This document shows positions 8,545-16,910 of a stretch of DNA of 64,000 nt, piece by piece. The stretch spans positions 248,001 through 312,000 of the forward strand of contig NZ_BDAP01000001.1 in the NCBI RefSeq assembly GCF_001598915.1, given 5' to 3'. Position 1 is the stretch's first letter. Each line of letters opens with the position of its first letter. The stretch is from Williamsia muralis NBRC 105860 (lineage in GTDB: Bacteria > Actinomycetota > Actinomycetes > Mycobacteriales > Mycobacteriaceae). A model generated the notes under the pieces. That model saw nothing but the letters and a program-made list of their open reading frames with translations, was not told where the DNA came from and did no database searches. The position numbers and the translations under genes were made by a program.

Positions 8545-9782
8545 GCCCGGCCCCGACGCTCGGCGACGATGTCGAGAACCGTTGTGTCGTCGATTCTTTC
8601 GAATATTGGATCGGAGAACTGTGGGAGAGCCGGCGGCGAGATGTCGATACCGGTGGGCTTGGTCCCCTCGATTGTCGGGAGGGCGGCGTACTGGGCAGCC
8701 ACTCCGGCCATCGCCACGTCGATGATCTCACCGCCACCGCGAGCGAGAGATGCAAGTACCGCCCCCGCAGCCTCCAGGCCGGTGAGCGGGTCGGCGATCG
8801 CGTCGCCGCAGAACACCGGGCCGCGTGTACCGCGTCCGACGAGACCACCGGCGACGGCGGCGTCATCGCCGAAGGCGACGCGGTTGGTCATCCCGGTAGC
8901 CCGGCCATAGCCGGTGATCCGCACCCACACACGCCCGTCCCGGGGCGATCTCGTCGGCGCATCGAGACCGGCCTGTTCGAGCGCGCGAGGGCGGGATGCC
9001 TCGATGACCACGTCCGCGACGTCGAGCAGGCCGGTGAGTCCGACAGCGCGGTGACTCAGTTCTGATGTGTAGAAGAGCTTGTGGCCGTTCATCCACGCGA
9101 AGAAGTCGCGGTTGCCGGCTCTGGCCCCGTCCGGCCGGTGCGGGCTCTCCACCTTGATCACGGTGGCGCCGAGCTTCTGCAGGAGATGGCCACACAACGG
9201 TCCGGCCCACATGGCAGACAGGTCCACCACCAACAGATCCGAGAAATCGGGGGCCGGATGTGCCGGCCACGCACTGGTGATCTCGAATGGGTCGGTGGTC
9301 ACCGACCCCAGTACGGCGGCCGGGATCTCGAGCATCTGGGCACGATCAACGATCTGATCGGCATACAGGTGGGGCAGCCGCTCGTTCAGCACATCCCACG
9401 GGTTCTCGATCGGATCCGCTGATTCGAGCAGCGCCGGGAGTGAGTCGATATCGCCCGCGCGCGACAACGTGATAGCCACCCAGGTGTCGCGGCACCGGAT
9501 CAGGCGCGTGCCGCCTCCTGCACCCTGTTGGCCGGCGCGGGATGTGCCCATGAGCGCCGCCCGGCCTGTCAAGAGCTCGCCGGCATCCGCGCCGAACGTC
9601 GCGGCGACGGTATCGGCCCGCTCCAGGATCTGCGCTCGGGAGTAGTCGGGGGTTTCGGGATCGCCGGTCAGGTAGGCCATGCCGCTCTGCGCCCATCGCC
9701 GCACGAACGTCTGGACGTCGCCTCCCGACCGGTCTCCTCGCGCCATGACATCAAATGTGTCAGGTACCGACGGCGCGCGCAC
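8538..9782 (-). CDS. CaiB/BaiF-like CoA-transferase family protein with reversed domain order
   Basis: 414-residue protein. The usual CaiB N-terminal signature (VVDLSAMWAGPLCGHLLQKL followed by KVESPHRPDG) appears only at about residue 195, followed by DVADVVIEASRPRALE, VRITGYGR, a conserved D near GDAIADPLTG (position of the nucleophilic aspartate in the family) and GGGEIIDVAM. The first ~190 residues resemble the normal C-terminal domain (CRDTWVAITLSRAGD; QMLEIPAAVLGSVTT). The normal C-terminal half after the catalytic core is missing. It could be a permuted enzyme or half of an ancestral tandem. GTG 9782 is used; an internal ATG 12 codons later is possible. Operon with the amidohydrolase. 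Confidence 0.75.
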   Translation of the reverse strand: MRAPSVPDTFDVMARGDRSGGDVQTFVRRWAQSGMAYLTGDPETPDYSRAQILERADTVAATFGADAGELLTGRAALMGTSRAGQQGAGGGTRLIRCRDTWVAITLSRAGDIDSLPALLESADPIENPWDVLNERLPHLYADQIVDRAQMLEIPAAVLGSVTTDPFEITSAWPAHPAPDFSDLLVVDLSAMWAGPLCGHLLQKLGATVIKVESPHRPDGARAGNRDFFAWMNGHKLFYTSELSHRAVGLTGLLDVADVVIEASRPRALEQAGLDAPTRSPRDGRVWVRITGYGRATGMTNRVAFGDDAAVAGGLVGRGTRGPVFCGDAIADPLTGLEAAGAVLASLARGGGEIIDVAMAGVAAQYAALPTIEGTKPTGIDISPPALPQFSDPIFERIDDTTVLDIVAERRGRAC

Positions 9783-10001
9783 AGAACTACCTAAGAAGGC
9801 CGCGACTGGGCGGCTTGATCGATCCGCAGGTCACCCTGGCCAGGCAAGCCCGACGCCTAGACGACGACCGGTACCCAGCTCCCGGTGAGCGTCGATGAGC
9901 CCGGCCCAAGGCAGCGTAACCGGTTGACACTGAGGACATTTCGCGACCGGTTTGTCTGAATTGCCCGTTCTGGGACGCCTCGTAAGTGTGATTCAGACCT
10001 C

Positions 10002-10023
10002 AAGCGGAGCGTGCACTCCGCTT
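10002..10023. promoter_or_regulatory. Putative TetR operator, copy 1
   Basis: Perfect 8-bp arms AAGCGGAG / CTCCGCTT separated by CGTGCA, about 65 bp upstream of the MFS transporter start. A second CGGAG...CTCCG palindrome follows at 10047-10063. Both probably bind the TetR encoded downstream (11560). Confidence 0.6.
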
Positions 10024-10028
10024 CGGGT

Positions 10029-10046
10029 GATACGTTTTTTCGTATC
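10029..10046. promoter_or_regulatory. GATACG-T6-CGTATC hairpin between the twin operators
   Basis: Perfect 6-bp arms GATACG/CGTATC around a run of six T. It lies between the two CGGAG palindromes and could be a terminator for read-through, a promoter element or a third protein site. Role undetermined. Confidence 0.4.
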
Positions 10047-10063
10047 CGGAGCCGAGCGCTCCG
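10047..10063. promoter_or_regulatory. Putative TetR operator, copy 2
   Basis: Arms CGGAGC / GCTCCG separated by five bases, 24 bp before the ATG at 10088. It repeats the half-site of the palindrome at 10002-10023. Occupancy here would cover the transcription or translation start region. Confidence 0.55.
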
Positions 10064-10087
10064 CTTTCGAAGCTTTTGGGGGAATCC

Positions 10088-11563
10088 ATGGAAACCACAC
10101 CTCGCCGTGCGCACTATCAAGTGACATTCGCGGTCCTGACCGTGGGAGTTGGGGCTTTTGCTCTCTTGCAGTCTCTGGTTACGCCGGTCTTGCCGACTAT
10201 CGAGGCGGCGCTTCACACGAGTCAGACCAATGTCACCTGGGTGTTGACGGCATACCTTTTGTCGGCGTCGATCTTCACGCCGATCATGGGTCGTCTCGGC
10301 GACATGACCGGGAAGAAGCGCATCTTTGTGATCGCGATGTTCGCGCTTGCAGTCGGTTCGCTGTTGGCGGCACTCGCCACGTCGCTCCCGGTCATGATTG
10401 TCGCTCGCGTCATTCAAGGTGTGGGTGGTGGCGTACTGCCGTTGGCGTTCGGCATCATTCGTGATGAGTTCCCCAAGGAGAAGGTTGCCGGCGCGGTCGG
10501 CGTCATCGCTGCACTCACCGCGGTGGGCGCGGGTCTGGGCATCGTGCTCGCCGGCCCGATCGTGGAGGCGCTGAGCTACCACTGGCTGTTCTGGATTCCG
10601 CTGATGATGATCGTCCTGGCTGGGGTCGCTGCATTCTTCTTCGTCCCTGAATCAAAAGTTCGGACCGCAGGAAAGATCAACTGGATCACCGCTGTGTTGT
10701 TGTCTGCGTGGCTCGTTGCTCTGCTGTTGGGAGTCAGCCAGGCGCCGACGTGGGGTTGGGATTCGCCCAAGGTCATCGGCCTGCTCGTGGCCGCTGTGTT
10801 CCTCGTGGTGACCTGGGTGTTCGCCGAGGCGCGTTCGTCCAACCCGTTGATCGACATGAAGATGATGCGGGTTCGCACCGTGTGGGCGGCCAACCTGGTG
10901 GCCCTGCTCATGGGCGTCGGTATGTATGCATCGTTCGGGTTCCTGCCGCAGTTCCTGCAGACACCAAAGGACTCCGGGTACGGATTTGGCGTATCGGTGA
11001 CCGAGTCGGGAATGATGTTGCTGCCCATGAGCATCGGCATGTTTGTCCTCAGCCTCGCATCCGGCCGTCTCGCCGCACGCTTCGGTTCCAAGAACATCTT
11101 GGTGGTGGGCTCTGTGATCGGTGCGATCGGGTACTTCATGGTCGCTTTCCTGCATGAATCGAAAGTCGACATCTACCTGGCTATGGCCATTGTGGGAGTC
11201 GGATTTGGACTGGCTTTCTCGGCGATGTCGAATGTCGTGGTCGCCGCTGTGCCGGCGGAACAGACCGGGGTCGCGAGTGGGATGAACGCGAACATCCGCA
11301 CCATCGGCGGCTCCCTCGGCGCGGCGTTCATGGCCAGCGTCGTCACAGCCGGTGCGTCGTCATCTGGACTTCCAAAGGAATCCGGTTACACCAACGGCTT
11401 CGTCATGCTGGGAGCAGCAGTCGCTCTCGCAGCCGTTGCGGCGCTGTTCATCCCGGCGATTACCCGCGACAAGAAGAGCCATCTCGAGAAGCAGGCGGAA
11501 CTCTCGCACCCCGAACTCGCGCTGGTTGCCGCAGGCACAGTGGTAGGCGACAAGTCGGAATGA
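10088..11563 (+). CDS. MFS multidrug efflux transporter, DHA2/EmrB-QacA type
   Basis: Inner-membrane proton-coupled drug exporter of 491 residues with about 14 predicted helices. Motif A of the superfamily is present as GRLGDMTGKKRI between helices 2 and 3, and motif C-like ALTAVGAGLGIVLAGPI in helix 5 marks an antiporter. The start is ATG 10088, four bases after GGGGGA. The stop overlaps the ATG of the TetR gene, indicating translational coupling with its own regulator. Length fits the family. Export substrate unknown; typical members export dyes, antiseptics or hydrophobic antibiotics. Confidence 0.93.
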   Translation: METTPRRAHYQVTFAVLTVGVGAFALLQSLVTPVLPTIEAALHTSQTNVTWVLTAYLLSASIFTPIMGRLGDMTGKKRIFVIAMFALAVGSLLAALATSLPVMIVARVIQGVGGGVLPLAFGIIRDEFPKEKVAGAVGVIAALTAVGAGLGIVLAGPIVEALSYHWLFWIPLMMIVLAGVAAFFFVPESKVRTAGKINWITAVLLSAWLVALLLGVSQAPTWGWDSPKVIGLLVAAVFLVVTWVFAEARSSNPLIDMKMMRVRTVWAANLVALLMGVGMYASFGFLPQFLQTPKDSGYGFGVSVTESGMMLLPMSIGMFVLSLASGRLAARFGSKNILVVGSVIGAIGYFMVAFLHESKVDIYLAMAIVGVGFGLAFSAMSNVVVAAVPAEQTGVASGMNANIRTIGGSLGAAFMASVVTAGASSSGLPKESGYTNGFVMLGAAVALAAVAALFIPAITRDKKSHLEKQAELSHPELALVAAGTVVGDKSE

Positions 11564-12243
11564 GCATCAGACCCGCTGTTCGCTCGGATTCCGTGGTCGA
11601 AGGTAGAGCGCTGCGCCGCGACGCGGCGGAGAACCGCAAGCGACTACTCGCTGCCGCCGAGCAGGTGTTCAGCGAGGGCGGTCTCGACGTCGGTGTCGAA
11701 GAGGTCGCGCGCGTCGCCGGTGTCGGGATGGGAACGTTGTATCGGCGATTTCCGACCAAGGAAGCCCTGATCAGCGAGCTGGTTCGTGAGATGTTCGTCG
11801 ACCTCGTCGAGATGGCCACCGCCACGCTGCAAGTGCCCGAAGGTGAAGGATTAGAGCAGCTCCTGTACGGAACCGGTGTACTCCAGGCCTCGCACCGAGG
11901 CTGTCTGTCGCGGCTCTGGAATGACGATCAGACTACGGCGATGAAAAACGAGTATCGCCGGATCATCGCCGAATTGCTCGTCCTCGCCAAGGACGCCGGA
12001 CGAATCCGCCGCGACGTCACCCACACCGACATCGATCTGACCTTCTGGGCGATTCGAGGTGTCATCGAAACCACCCGCGGTGTCAGTGACACCGCGTGGC
12101 GCCGGCATCTGGCGGTCGTGATCGCCGGAATGCGTCCAGGCGCTGAAAAATTCGCTGAACCGCCGGTGGACGAGCATGACGTGGCGCGCGCGAAGTCGCG
12201 GTCGGTGCCATCGACGGGTAGATCGCCCTTCGTCGAAAGCTGA
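11560..12243 (+). CDS. TetR family regulator of the MFS exporter
   Basis: 227-residue regulator coupled to the exporter by an ATGA overlap. The N-terminal helix-turn-helix spans about residues 24-72 and contains VARVAGVGMGTLYRRFPTKE, a strong TetR signature. The C-terminal domain should bind the exporter's substrate. The twin CGGAG/CTCCG palindromes upstream of the operon are its likely operators, making a simple drug-inducible efflux loop. Confidence 0.92.
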   Translation: MSIRPAVRSDSVVEGRALRRDAAENRKRLLAAAEQVFSEGGLDVGVEEVARVAGVGMGTLYRRFPTKEALISELVREMFVDLVEMATATLQVPEGEGLEQLLYGTGVLQASHRGCLSRLWNDDQTTAMKNEYRRIIAELLVLAKDAGRIRRDVTHTDIDLTFWAIRGVIETTRGVSDTAWRRHLAVVIAGMRPGAEKFAEPPVDEHDVARAKSRSVPSTGRSPFVES

Positions 12244-12258
12244 GGTCCGGCGTCGGCG

Positions 12259-12774
12259 CTAGTGCGGCTCAGGTCGGTGGAAGGTGGCCAGCTGTGCACC
12301 TGCGGCAACCAGCCCGAGACCGGCAGCCAATGCCGCAGCGTGATTTCCACTGACCTTGGTGTCGAGTCCGAGCGCCCGATCGACACTCCAACGACCGGGA
12401 CCGATGCCAGCGAGGGCGACAGCGCCGACGGCGAGGTTGGCGACGTACTCCCATCCTTCCGAGGTGATGAAGAAACCGTTCGGCATGTGTACCGATCGGG
12501 CCGCGACGGCCATCGTGCCGACCACCGCCGCGGCAGCCAGCGGTGTCGCGGCGCCGGCGACTATCGCCGCGCCGGAACCGACTTCTACGACCGCGCTGGC
12601 CTGGGCCTGAAGTTTGGGTCGGCGAAAGCCGATCGATCCGAACCAGCCGGCCGTGCCGTCGATGCTGCGGCCGTGCTTGAGCCCATGAGCGATCATTGTG
12701 CCGCCGATTGCTGCTCGGAGCAGCAACTGGATACCGGTGTTGTCTGGTTGCGATCGGGAGAAGAGGTGTGCCAT
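12259..12774 (-). CDS. DoxX family membrane protein
   Basis: 171-residue membrane protein with four predicted helices, beginning LLLRAAIGGTMIAHGLKH, the conserved first helix of DoxX-like proteins. A loop PNGFFITSEGWEYV precedes helix 3; the combination FxxxGWEY is characteristic. The start is ATG 12774, preceded by AGGA. DoxX proteins are linked to redox or thiol homeostasis and lipid-associated oxidation; no specific reaction can be assigned. It is last in the same-strand series acyl-CoA dehydrogenase, GntR, DoxX. Confidence 0.85.
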   Translation of the reverse strand: MAHLFSRSQPDNTGIQLLLRAAIGGTMIAHGLKHGRSIDGTAGWFGSIGFRRPKLQAQASAVVEVGSGAAIVAGAATPLAAAAVVGTMAVAARSVHMPNGFFITSEGWEYVANLAVGAVALAGIGPGRWSVDRALGLDTKVSGNHAAALAAGLGLVAAGAQLATFHRPEPH

Positions 12775-12808
12775 AGGATTTCCTAACTCTGAAGTTCGTG
12801 CCGGACGT

Positions 12809-13549
12809 CTAGGCCCGCTGCAATGTGACGCGGTAGGTGTAGTGCTCGGGCAGGTAGTGACTGACCGACAGTTCTCGCGCGACACCGCGTTCGTCGCTGT
12901 ACAGGCGGTCGATGCGCAAGACCGGATGCCCCTGATCGCAGCAAAGATTGACGGCATCGGCGGCGTCGGCGATGTCCACTGTGATCGATTGCGCCGCTTC
13001 GGAAATCGGTGATGACAGATGTGGCTCGAGCAGTCCGATAACCGTGCATGTACTTTCGGCACCGGTAGTCATTTCTGGTGCCTCGAGAATGAGCCTGGCG
13101 GTCTCCTGGGGTAGATGGACGGTTGTCAGTACGAATGGCACGCCCTCGTGAAACCGCCGGAACACCACCGTGTAGACGACGTCACTGTCGAGTCGCAGCC
13201 GGCTGGCCGCTTCGACGTCGACACGACGTTGGAGCGCGCTGACGACTTCCATCGTGGTGTCGGTCGACAGGTTCATCAGGTCCTGGATCGAACCCTGCTG
13301 CCGCAGATACCGACCGCCGGATTCGTTGACGAAGGTTCCCCGCCCGGGTACGCGGTAGACGATGCCCGCGGCCACCAGATCGACGAACGCGCGCCGCACG
13401 GTCTGCCTGCTGACCTCGTAGCGGTCGGACAGTTCTGATTCGGTGGGCAGCCGGGCCCCGTTGTCGTAGAGCCCGGCGACTATGTCTTGGCGCAGTTGAT
13501 TCGAGAGCACCTGGTAAGCGGGCTCAGTCTCGCGTTTCTTGACGATCAT
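12809..13549 (-). CDS. GntR family regulator with UTRA ligand domain (HutC type)
   Basis: 246 residues. The winged helix is at about 8-75: YQVLSNQLRQDIVAGLYDNG, LPTESELSDRYEVSRQTVRR and GIVYRVPGRGTFV are textbook GntR. The rest is a UTRA domain (FRRFHEGVPFVLTTVHLP; ending ELSVSHYLPEHYTYRVTLQR), which binds a small acid or sugar-like effector. ATG 13549 is used; GTG 13558 is also in frame. It lies 28 bases after the acyl-CoA dehydrogenase stop codon, so is co-transcribed with it and probably controls the divergent CitE-MaoC pair as well. Confidence 0.88.
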   Translation of the reverse strand: MIVKKRETEPAYQVLSNQLRQDIVAGLYDNGARLPTESELSDRYEVSRQTVRRAFVDLVAAGIVYRVPGRGTFVNESGGRYLRQQGSIQDLMNLSTDTTMEVVSALQRRVDVEAASRLRLDSDVVYTVVFRRFHEGVPFVLTTVHLPQETARLILEAPEMTTGAESTCTVIGLLEPHLSSPISEAAQSITVDIADAADAVNLCCDQGHPVLRIDRLYSDERGVARELSVSHYLPEHYTYRVTLQRA

Positions 13550-13577
13550 GGTGTCCACGATGGTACGGCGGGTGCTC

Positions 13578-14732
13578 TCAGAGCTTTCCGCGTGACACGA
13601 GCTGGGCCGCGATGACGTTGCGTTGGATCTCGTTGGTGCCTTCACCGACGATCATCAGCGGCGCATCACGCAGATAGCGTTCCACGTCGTATTCGGTGGA
13701 GTAGCCGTATCCGCCATGGATGCGAACAGCATTCAAGGCGATCTCCATGGCCGCTTCGGATGCGAAGAGCTTCGCCATGCCGGCCTCCATGTCGCAGCGC
13801 TCTCCCGAATCGAACTTCTCGGCGGCATAACGTGTGAGCTGACGGGCGGCGGTGAGTTTGGTGGCCATATCGGCGAGATAGTTGCCGATGGACTGATGCT
13901 TCCATATCGGCTGACCGAAACTCTCCCGCTGCTGGGCGTACGCGAGCGCGTCTTCCAGAGCTGCGGCCGCGACACCGAGTGCTCGCGAGGCGACTTGGAT
14001 GCGGCCGGTTTCCAGGCCCTTCATCATCTGCCCGAACCCCTTGCCCGGGATGCCACCGAGGATCGCTGACGTGGAGGTTCGGTAGTTGTCGAAGGACAGT
14101 TCGCACGTCTCCACCCCCTTGTAGCCGAGTTTGGGTAGGTCCCGTGAAATGTTCAGGCCGGGACCGTGTTCGACAAGAACTATCGAGATGCCCTTGTGAC
14201 GTGGAGTCGCAGTCGGGTCGGTCTTGCACAGCAACGCGATCAGACCCGATCGGCGGGCGTTGCTGATCCACGTCTTGGATCCGTTGATGACGATGTCGTT
14301 GCCATCGGTCTTCGCTACTGTGGACATCGCCTGCAGGTCCGAGCCACCACTGGGTTCGGTGAGGGCCATCGTCGCGCGCAGCTCACCGGTCGCCATGGTC
14401 GGCAGGTACTGCCGCTTCTGCTCCTCGGTACCGAACAGCGACAGCAATTTGGCGACCACTGTGTGACCTCCCATCGCGCCGGCCAAGCTCATCCAGCCGC
14501 GCGCGAGCTCCTCGGTCACCTGTACGTAGCACGGCATCGATACCGGGGAACCGCCGTACTCCTCGCCGACAGCGAGCCCGTAGATGCCGATCTGCTTCAT
14601 CTGCTCGATCCACTTCTCGGGATACTCATTCGCATGCTCGACCTCGCGCACCGACGGCTTGACCTCGCGATCGATGAAGTCGCGCACCGTCTTGACCAGG
14701 AATGCCTCTTCGTCGTTCAGGTCGTGTTTCAT
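13578..14732 (-). CDS. Acyl-CoA dehydrogenase
   Basis: Flavin-dependent acyl-CoA dehydrogenase of 384 residues, standard length. It shows the two FAD/substrate signatures: MALTEPSGGSDLQAMSTVA (around 125) and the C-terminal RIHGGYGYSTEYDVERYLRDA with the terminal TNEIQRNVIA. A glutamate in EGTNEIQ near residue 363 is at the usual catalytic base position. ATG 14732 follows GGAGGGC. It is divergent from a CitE lyase and MaoC hydratase, so the substrate may be a methyl-branched C5 dicarboxylyl- or acyl-CoA; that is inference from context. Confidence 0.92.
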   Translation of the reverse strand: MKHDLNDEEAFLVKTVRDFIDREVKPSVREVEHANEYPEKWIEQMKQIGIYGLAVGEEYGGSPVSMPCYVQVTEELARGWMSLAGAMGGHTVVAKLLSLFGTEEQKRQYLPTMATGELRATMALTEPSGGSDLQAMSTVAKTDGNDIVINGSKTWISNARRSGLIALLCKTDPTATPRHKGISIVLVEHGPGLNISRDLPKLGYKGVETCELSFDNYRTSTSAILGGIPGKGFGQMMKGLETGRIQVASRALGVAAAALEDALAYAQQRESFGQPIWKHQSIGNYLADMATKLTAARQLTRYAAEKFDSGERCDMEAGMAKLFASEAAMEIALNAVRIHGGYGYSTEYDVERYLRDAPLMIVGEGTNEIQRNVIAAQLVSRGKL

Positions 14733-14930
14733 CTGCCCTCCGGCGGTTCGTCTTTGTACGGCCATATTTGGCTATTTTGCCTTCTAAGTCAACCAGCCGT
14801 CCTTGACATATGCCTTCGGAGGAACCAGCATCTGCCGAGGACAAAGAATTTCGCCATACGTTGGCCGAACTGGAGCGTCAGTCTTTCTGCACACTTTGGC
14901 CGGACATATCTACCAGACTTGGAGAGCAAG

Positions 14931-15776
14931 ATGCACCGCCGTAGATCGGTTCTGATCGTGCCTGGGTCGCAGCGCCGCAAAATCGACAAGGCGCTCGGTC
15001 TGGGAGCTGACGAGGTGGTGATCGACCTCGAGGATGCGGTTGCGCCGCCGCAAAAGGATCTAGCCCGCGAACTCGTCGTCGAGGTTCTCGCCGGGGCCGA
15101 TGCGAATGGTCCCAAGATCGCGGTTCGGATGAACAGTATCGATTCACCCTGGGCGCGTGACGATCTGGCAGCCCTGGCAATGACAAGTGAGAACTTGTCG
15201 AGTGTGGTCGTCCCGAAAACGGAGAGCCCACAAGACCTGGAAGCAGTGGTGGAAGGGTTGGACGGACACGAGGCCACAGTGCAGGCGTTGATCGAGACGC
15301 CCGCCGGACTCACGTTCATCGACGACATCTGCCGCTCTTCTGACCGGTTGGATGCGGTGATCATCGGTTACGCCGACCTCGCCGCGACCTTGGGCCGCCA
15401 GCGCGATCTCCCAGCGCACCGGTGGGCGAGCTTGCAGGATCGGGTCCTGGTTGCCGCACGAGCAGCCGGGGTAGCAGTCATCGATGGACCACACCTCGGA
15501 ATCTCAGACGACGCCGACTTCCGTGCCGCGACGAACTGGACCCGCGAATCGGGCTTCGACGGCAAGTGGGTCATCCACCCCTCTCAAATAGACTTCGTCA
15601 CGCGAGCGTTCACTCCGACGATCGACGCCGTGACGCAGGCCCAGCGGATACTGGACGCCCTGGCCGATGCGGAGGCTCGCGGCGCAGGCGCTGCGGTTCT
15701 CGACGGGCAGATGCTCGATGAAGCGATCGCCGCATCGGCGCGTCGCGTATTGGCACAAGCCGAGGAGCTTCGATGA
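14931..15776 (+). CDS. CitE-like CoA-ester lyase (HpcH/HpaI family)
   Basis: 281-residue TIM-barrel lyase. Family marks: RSVLIVPGSQRRKIDKAL at the N-terminus, VVIDLEDAV (metal-binding acidic pair), VRMNSIDSPW, VQALIETPAGL (second metal-binding glutamate), IIGYADLA, and KWVIHPSQIDF near the C-terminus. Such enzymes cleave malyl-, beta-methylmalyl- or citramalyl-CoA with Mg2+. ATG 14931 follows GGAGAG. It overlaps the MaoC gene, so hydration of an enoyl-CoA by MaoC followed by retro-Claisen or aldol cleavage here is a plausible two-step module. Confidence 0.9.
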   Translation: MHRRRSVLIVPGSQRRKIDKALGLGADEVVIDLEDAVAPPQKDLARELVVEVLAGADANGPKIAVRMNSIDSPWARDDLAALAMTSENLSSVVVPKTESPQDLEAVVEGLDGHEATVQALIETPAGLTFIDDICRSSDRLDAVIIGYADLAATLGRQRDLPAHRWASLQDRVLVAARAAGVAVIDGPHLGISDDADFRAATNWTRESGFDGKWVIHPSQIDFVTRAFTPTIDAVTQAQRILDALADAEARGAGAAVLDGQMLDEAIAASARRVLAQAEELR

Positions 15777-16783
15777 TGGCCGGATCCGAGCCTGCCGACG
15801 CAACCACGGTCGGCGGACCGTACTTTGACGAACTCACAGTTGGGCAAGTCTTCGACTCAGCGCCGTCGATGACCCTCACCAGCGGTGCAGCAGCGTTGCA
15901 TCAGGCCATCCTCGGCGATCGTCTGCGGCTGCCCCTCGATGCCCATCTGTCGTCAAAAGTCACTGGGCGAGACACCGCGCTCGCCCATCCGGGACTGGTG
16001 TGCGATGTTGCCATCGGCCAGTCGACACTGGCCACCCATCATGTGAAGGCGAACCTCTTCTACCGCGGCCTGCGGTTCCATAGTTTCCCCCACATCGGCG
16101 ACACGCTGCACACTCGCACCGAAGTCGTTGGCCTGCGCGCCAATTCGGTCAAGCCCGATCGGCGGCCCACCGGTCTCGCCGCGTTGCGGATGGAGACCAC
16201 CGATCACAACGGACGTCTGGTCTTGGACTTCTATCGTTGCGCGATGATCCCGTTCTCTGACGCCGACCAGAGCGGCAGCCCAGCACCCACCGACGACCTG
16301 ACTGCCATCGGCCCGACAGTCGAGCCGACGTGGGCCATCCCCAGTGGCTGGGATCTCGCTGCTTTCCCTTCGAAATCCGATCCTGCCGACTTGGTGGGAA
16401 GAACATTCATCAGCAGCGCCGACGTGGTTTCCAGCGCTCCCGAACTCGCGCGTCTCACATTGAACATTGCGGCGACGCATCATGATTCGCACGTCAATGG
16501 CGGACAGCGTCTGGTCTACGGTGGTCACACCATCGGTATCGCGCTGGCCCAGGCGACGCGGGCATTTCCCGACCTGATCACCGTCCTTGGCTGGCAATCA
16601 TGCGACCACTTGGGACCCGTCCGCGAAGGCGATACCATCACCAGCCGGCTACATGTCGACGGGACCGAATCACTCCGCGACGGAGCCAGGGCGCTGCGAC
16701 TGCGGTCGATCGCCGAAGTGGTGCACGGTGACAAAGAAAACGTGCCCGTACTCGACTGGCGTTTCACGGCGTTGACCGCATAG
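15773..16783 (+). CDS. MaoC-like double-hotdog hydratase
   Basis: 336 residues, the length of mesaconyl-CoA hydratases, with an N-terminal hotdog (about 15-160) and a second one (about 185-330). In the first, LVCDVAIGQSTLATHHV and the HIGDTLHTRTEV strand are typical. The second carries YGGHTIGIALAQATRAFPD and HLGPVREGDTI. The overlap with citE suggests a shared pathway, for example mesaconyl- or itaconyl-type C5-CoA hydration to citramalyl- or methylmalyl-CoA. The exact substrate is inferred only from the neighbour. Confidence 0.8.
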   Translation: MMAGSEPADATTVGGPYFDELTVGQVFDSAPSMTLTSGAAALHQAILGDRLRLPLDAHLSSKVTGRDTALAHPGLVCDVAIGQSTLATHHVKANLFYRGLRFHSFPHIGDTLHTRTEVVGLRANSVKPDRRPTGLAALRMETTDHNGRLVLDFYRCAMIPFSDADQSGSPAPTDDLTAIGPTVEPTWAIPSGWDLAAFPSKSDPADLVGRTFISSADVVSSAPELARLTLNIAATHHDSHVNGGQRLVYGGHTIGIALAQATRAFPDLITVLGWQSCDHLGPVREGDTITSRLHVDGTESLRDGARALRLRSIAEVVHGDKENVPVLDWRFTALTA

Positions 16784-16807
16784 TCGCCCGCAGAAGTAGT
16801 CGCCATC

Positions 16808-16822
16808 GATGTGACTGACATC
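16808..16822. promoter_or_regulatory. Short palindrome GATGT-N5-ACATC
   Basis: Perfect 5-bp arms around GACTG in the gap before the ABC transporter operon, 37 bp upstream of the stronger regulon site at 16859. It resembles a loose regulon half-site (TGACATC) but I cannot say it is used. Confidence 0.25.
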
Positions 16823-16858
16823 AATCCGCGGCAAAGGGGTGACGTAGGTCGCAGTATG

Positions 16859-16875
16859 ATCTAACATCAGTGTCA
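16859..16875 (-). promoter_or_regulatory. Regulon operator A (upstream of livHMG-livF)
   Basis: Read on the minus strand this is TGACACTGATGTTAGAT, matching the island consensus TGAC-N5-TGTCAGA with one change (T for C). It lies 35 bp upstream of ATG 16911 and is almost identical to the site at 24223-24239. Confidence 0.7.
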
Positions 16876-16910
16876 CCTTTGAAAGATCTCCGGTGAGGAA
16901 TGGCGTCACA

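Noticed and set aside
14166-14930. Upstream extension of the CitE-like gene
   Set aside because: It overlaps the acyl-CoA dehydrogenase antisense and lacks family similarity; ATG 14931 begins exactly at the conserved N-terminal motif.
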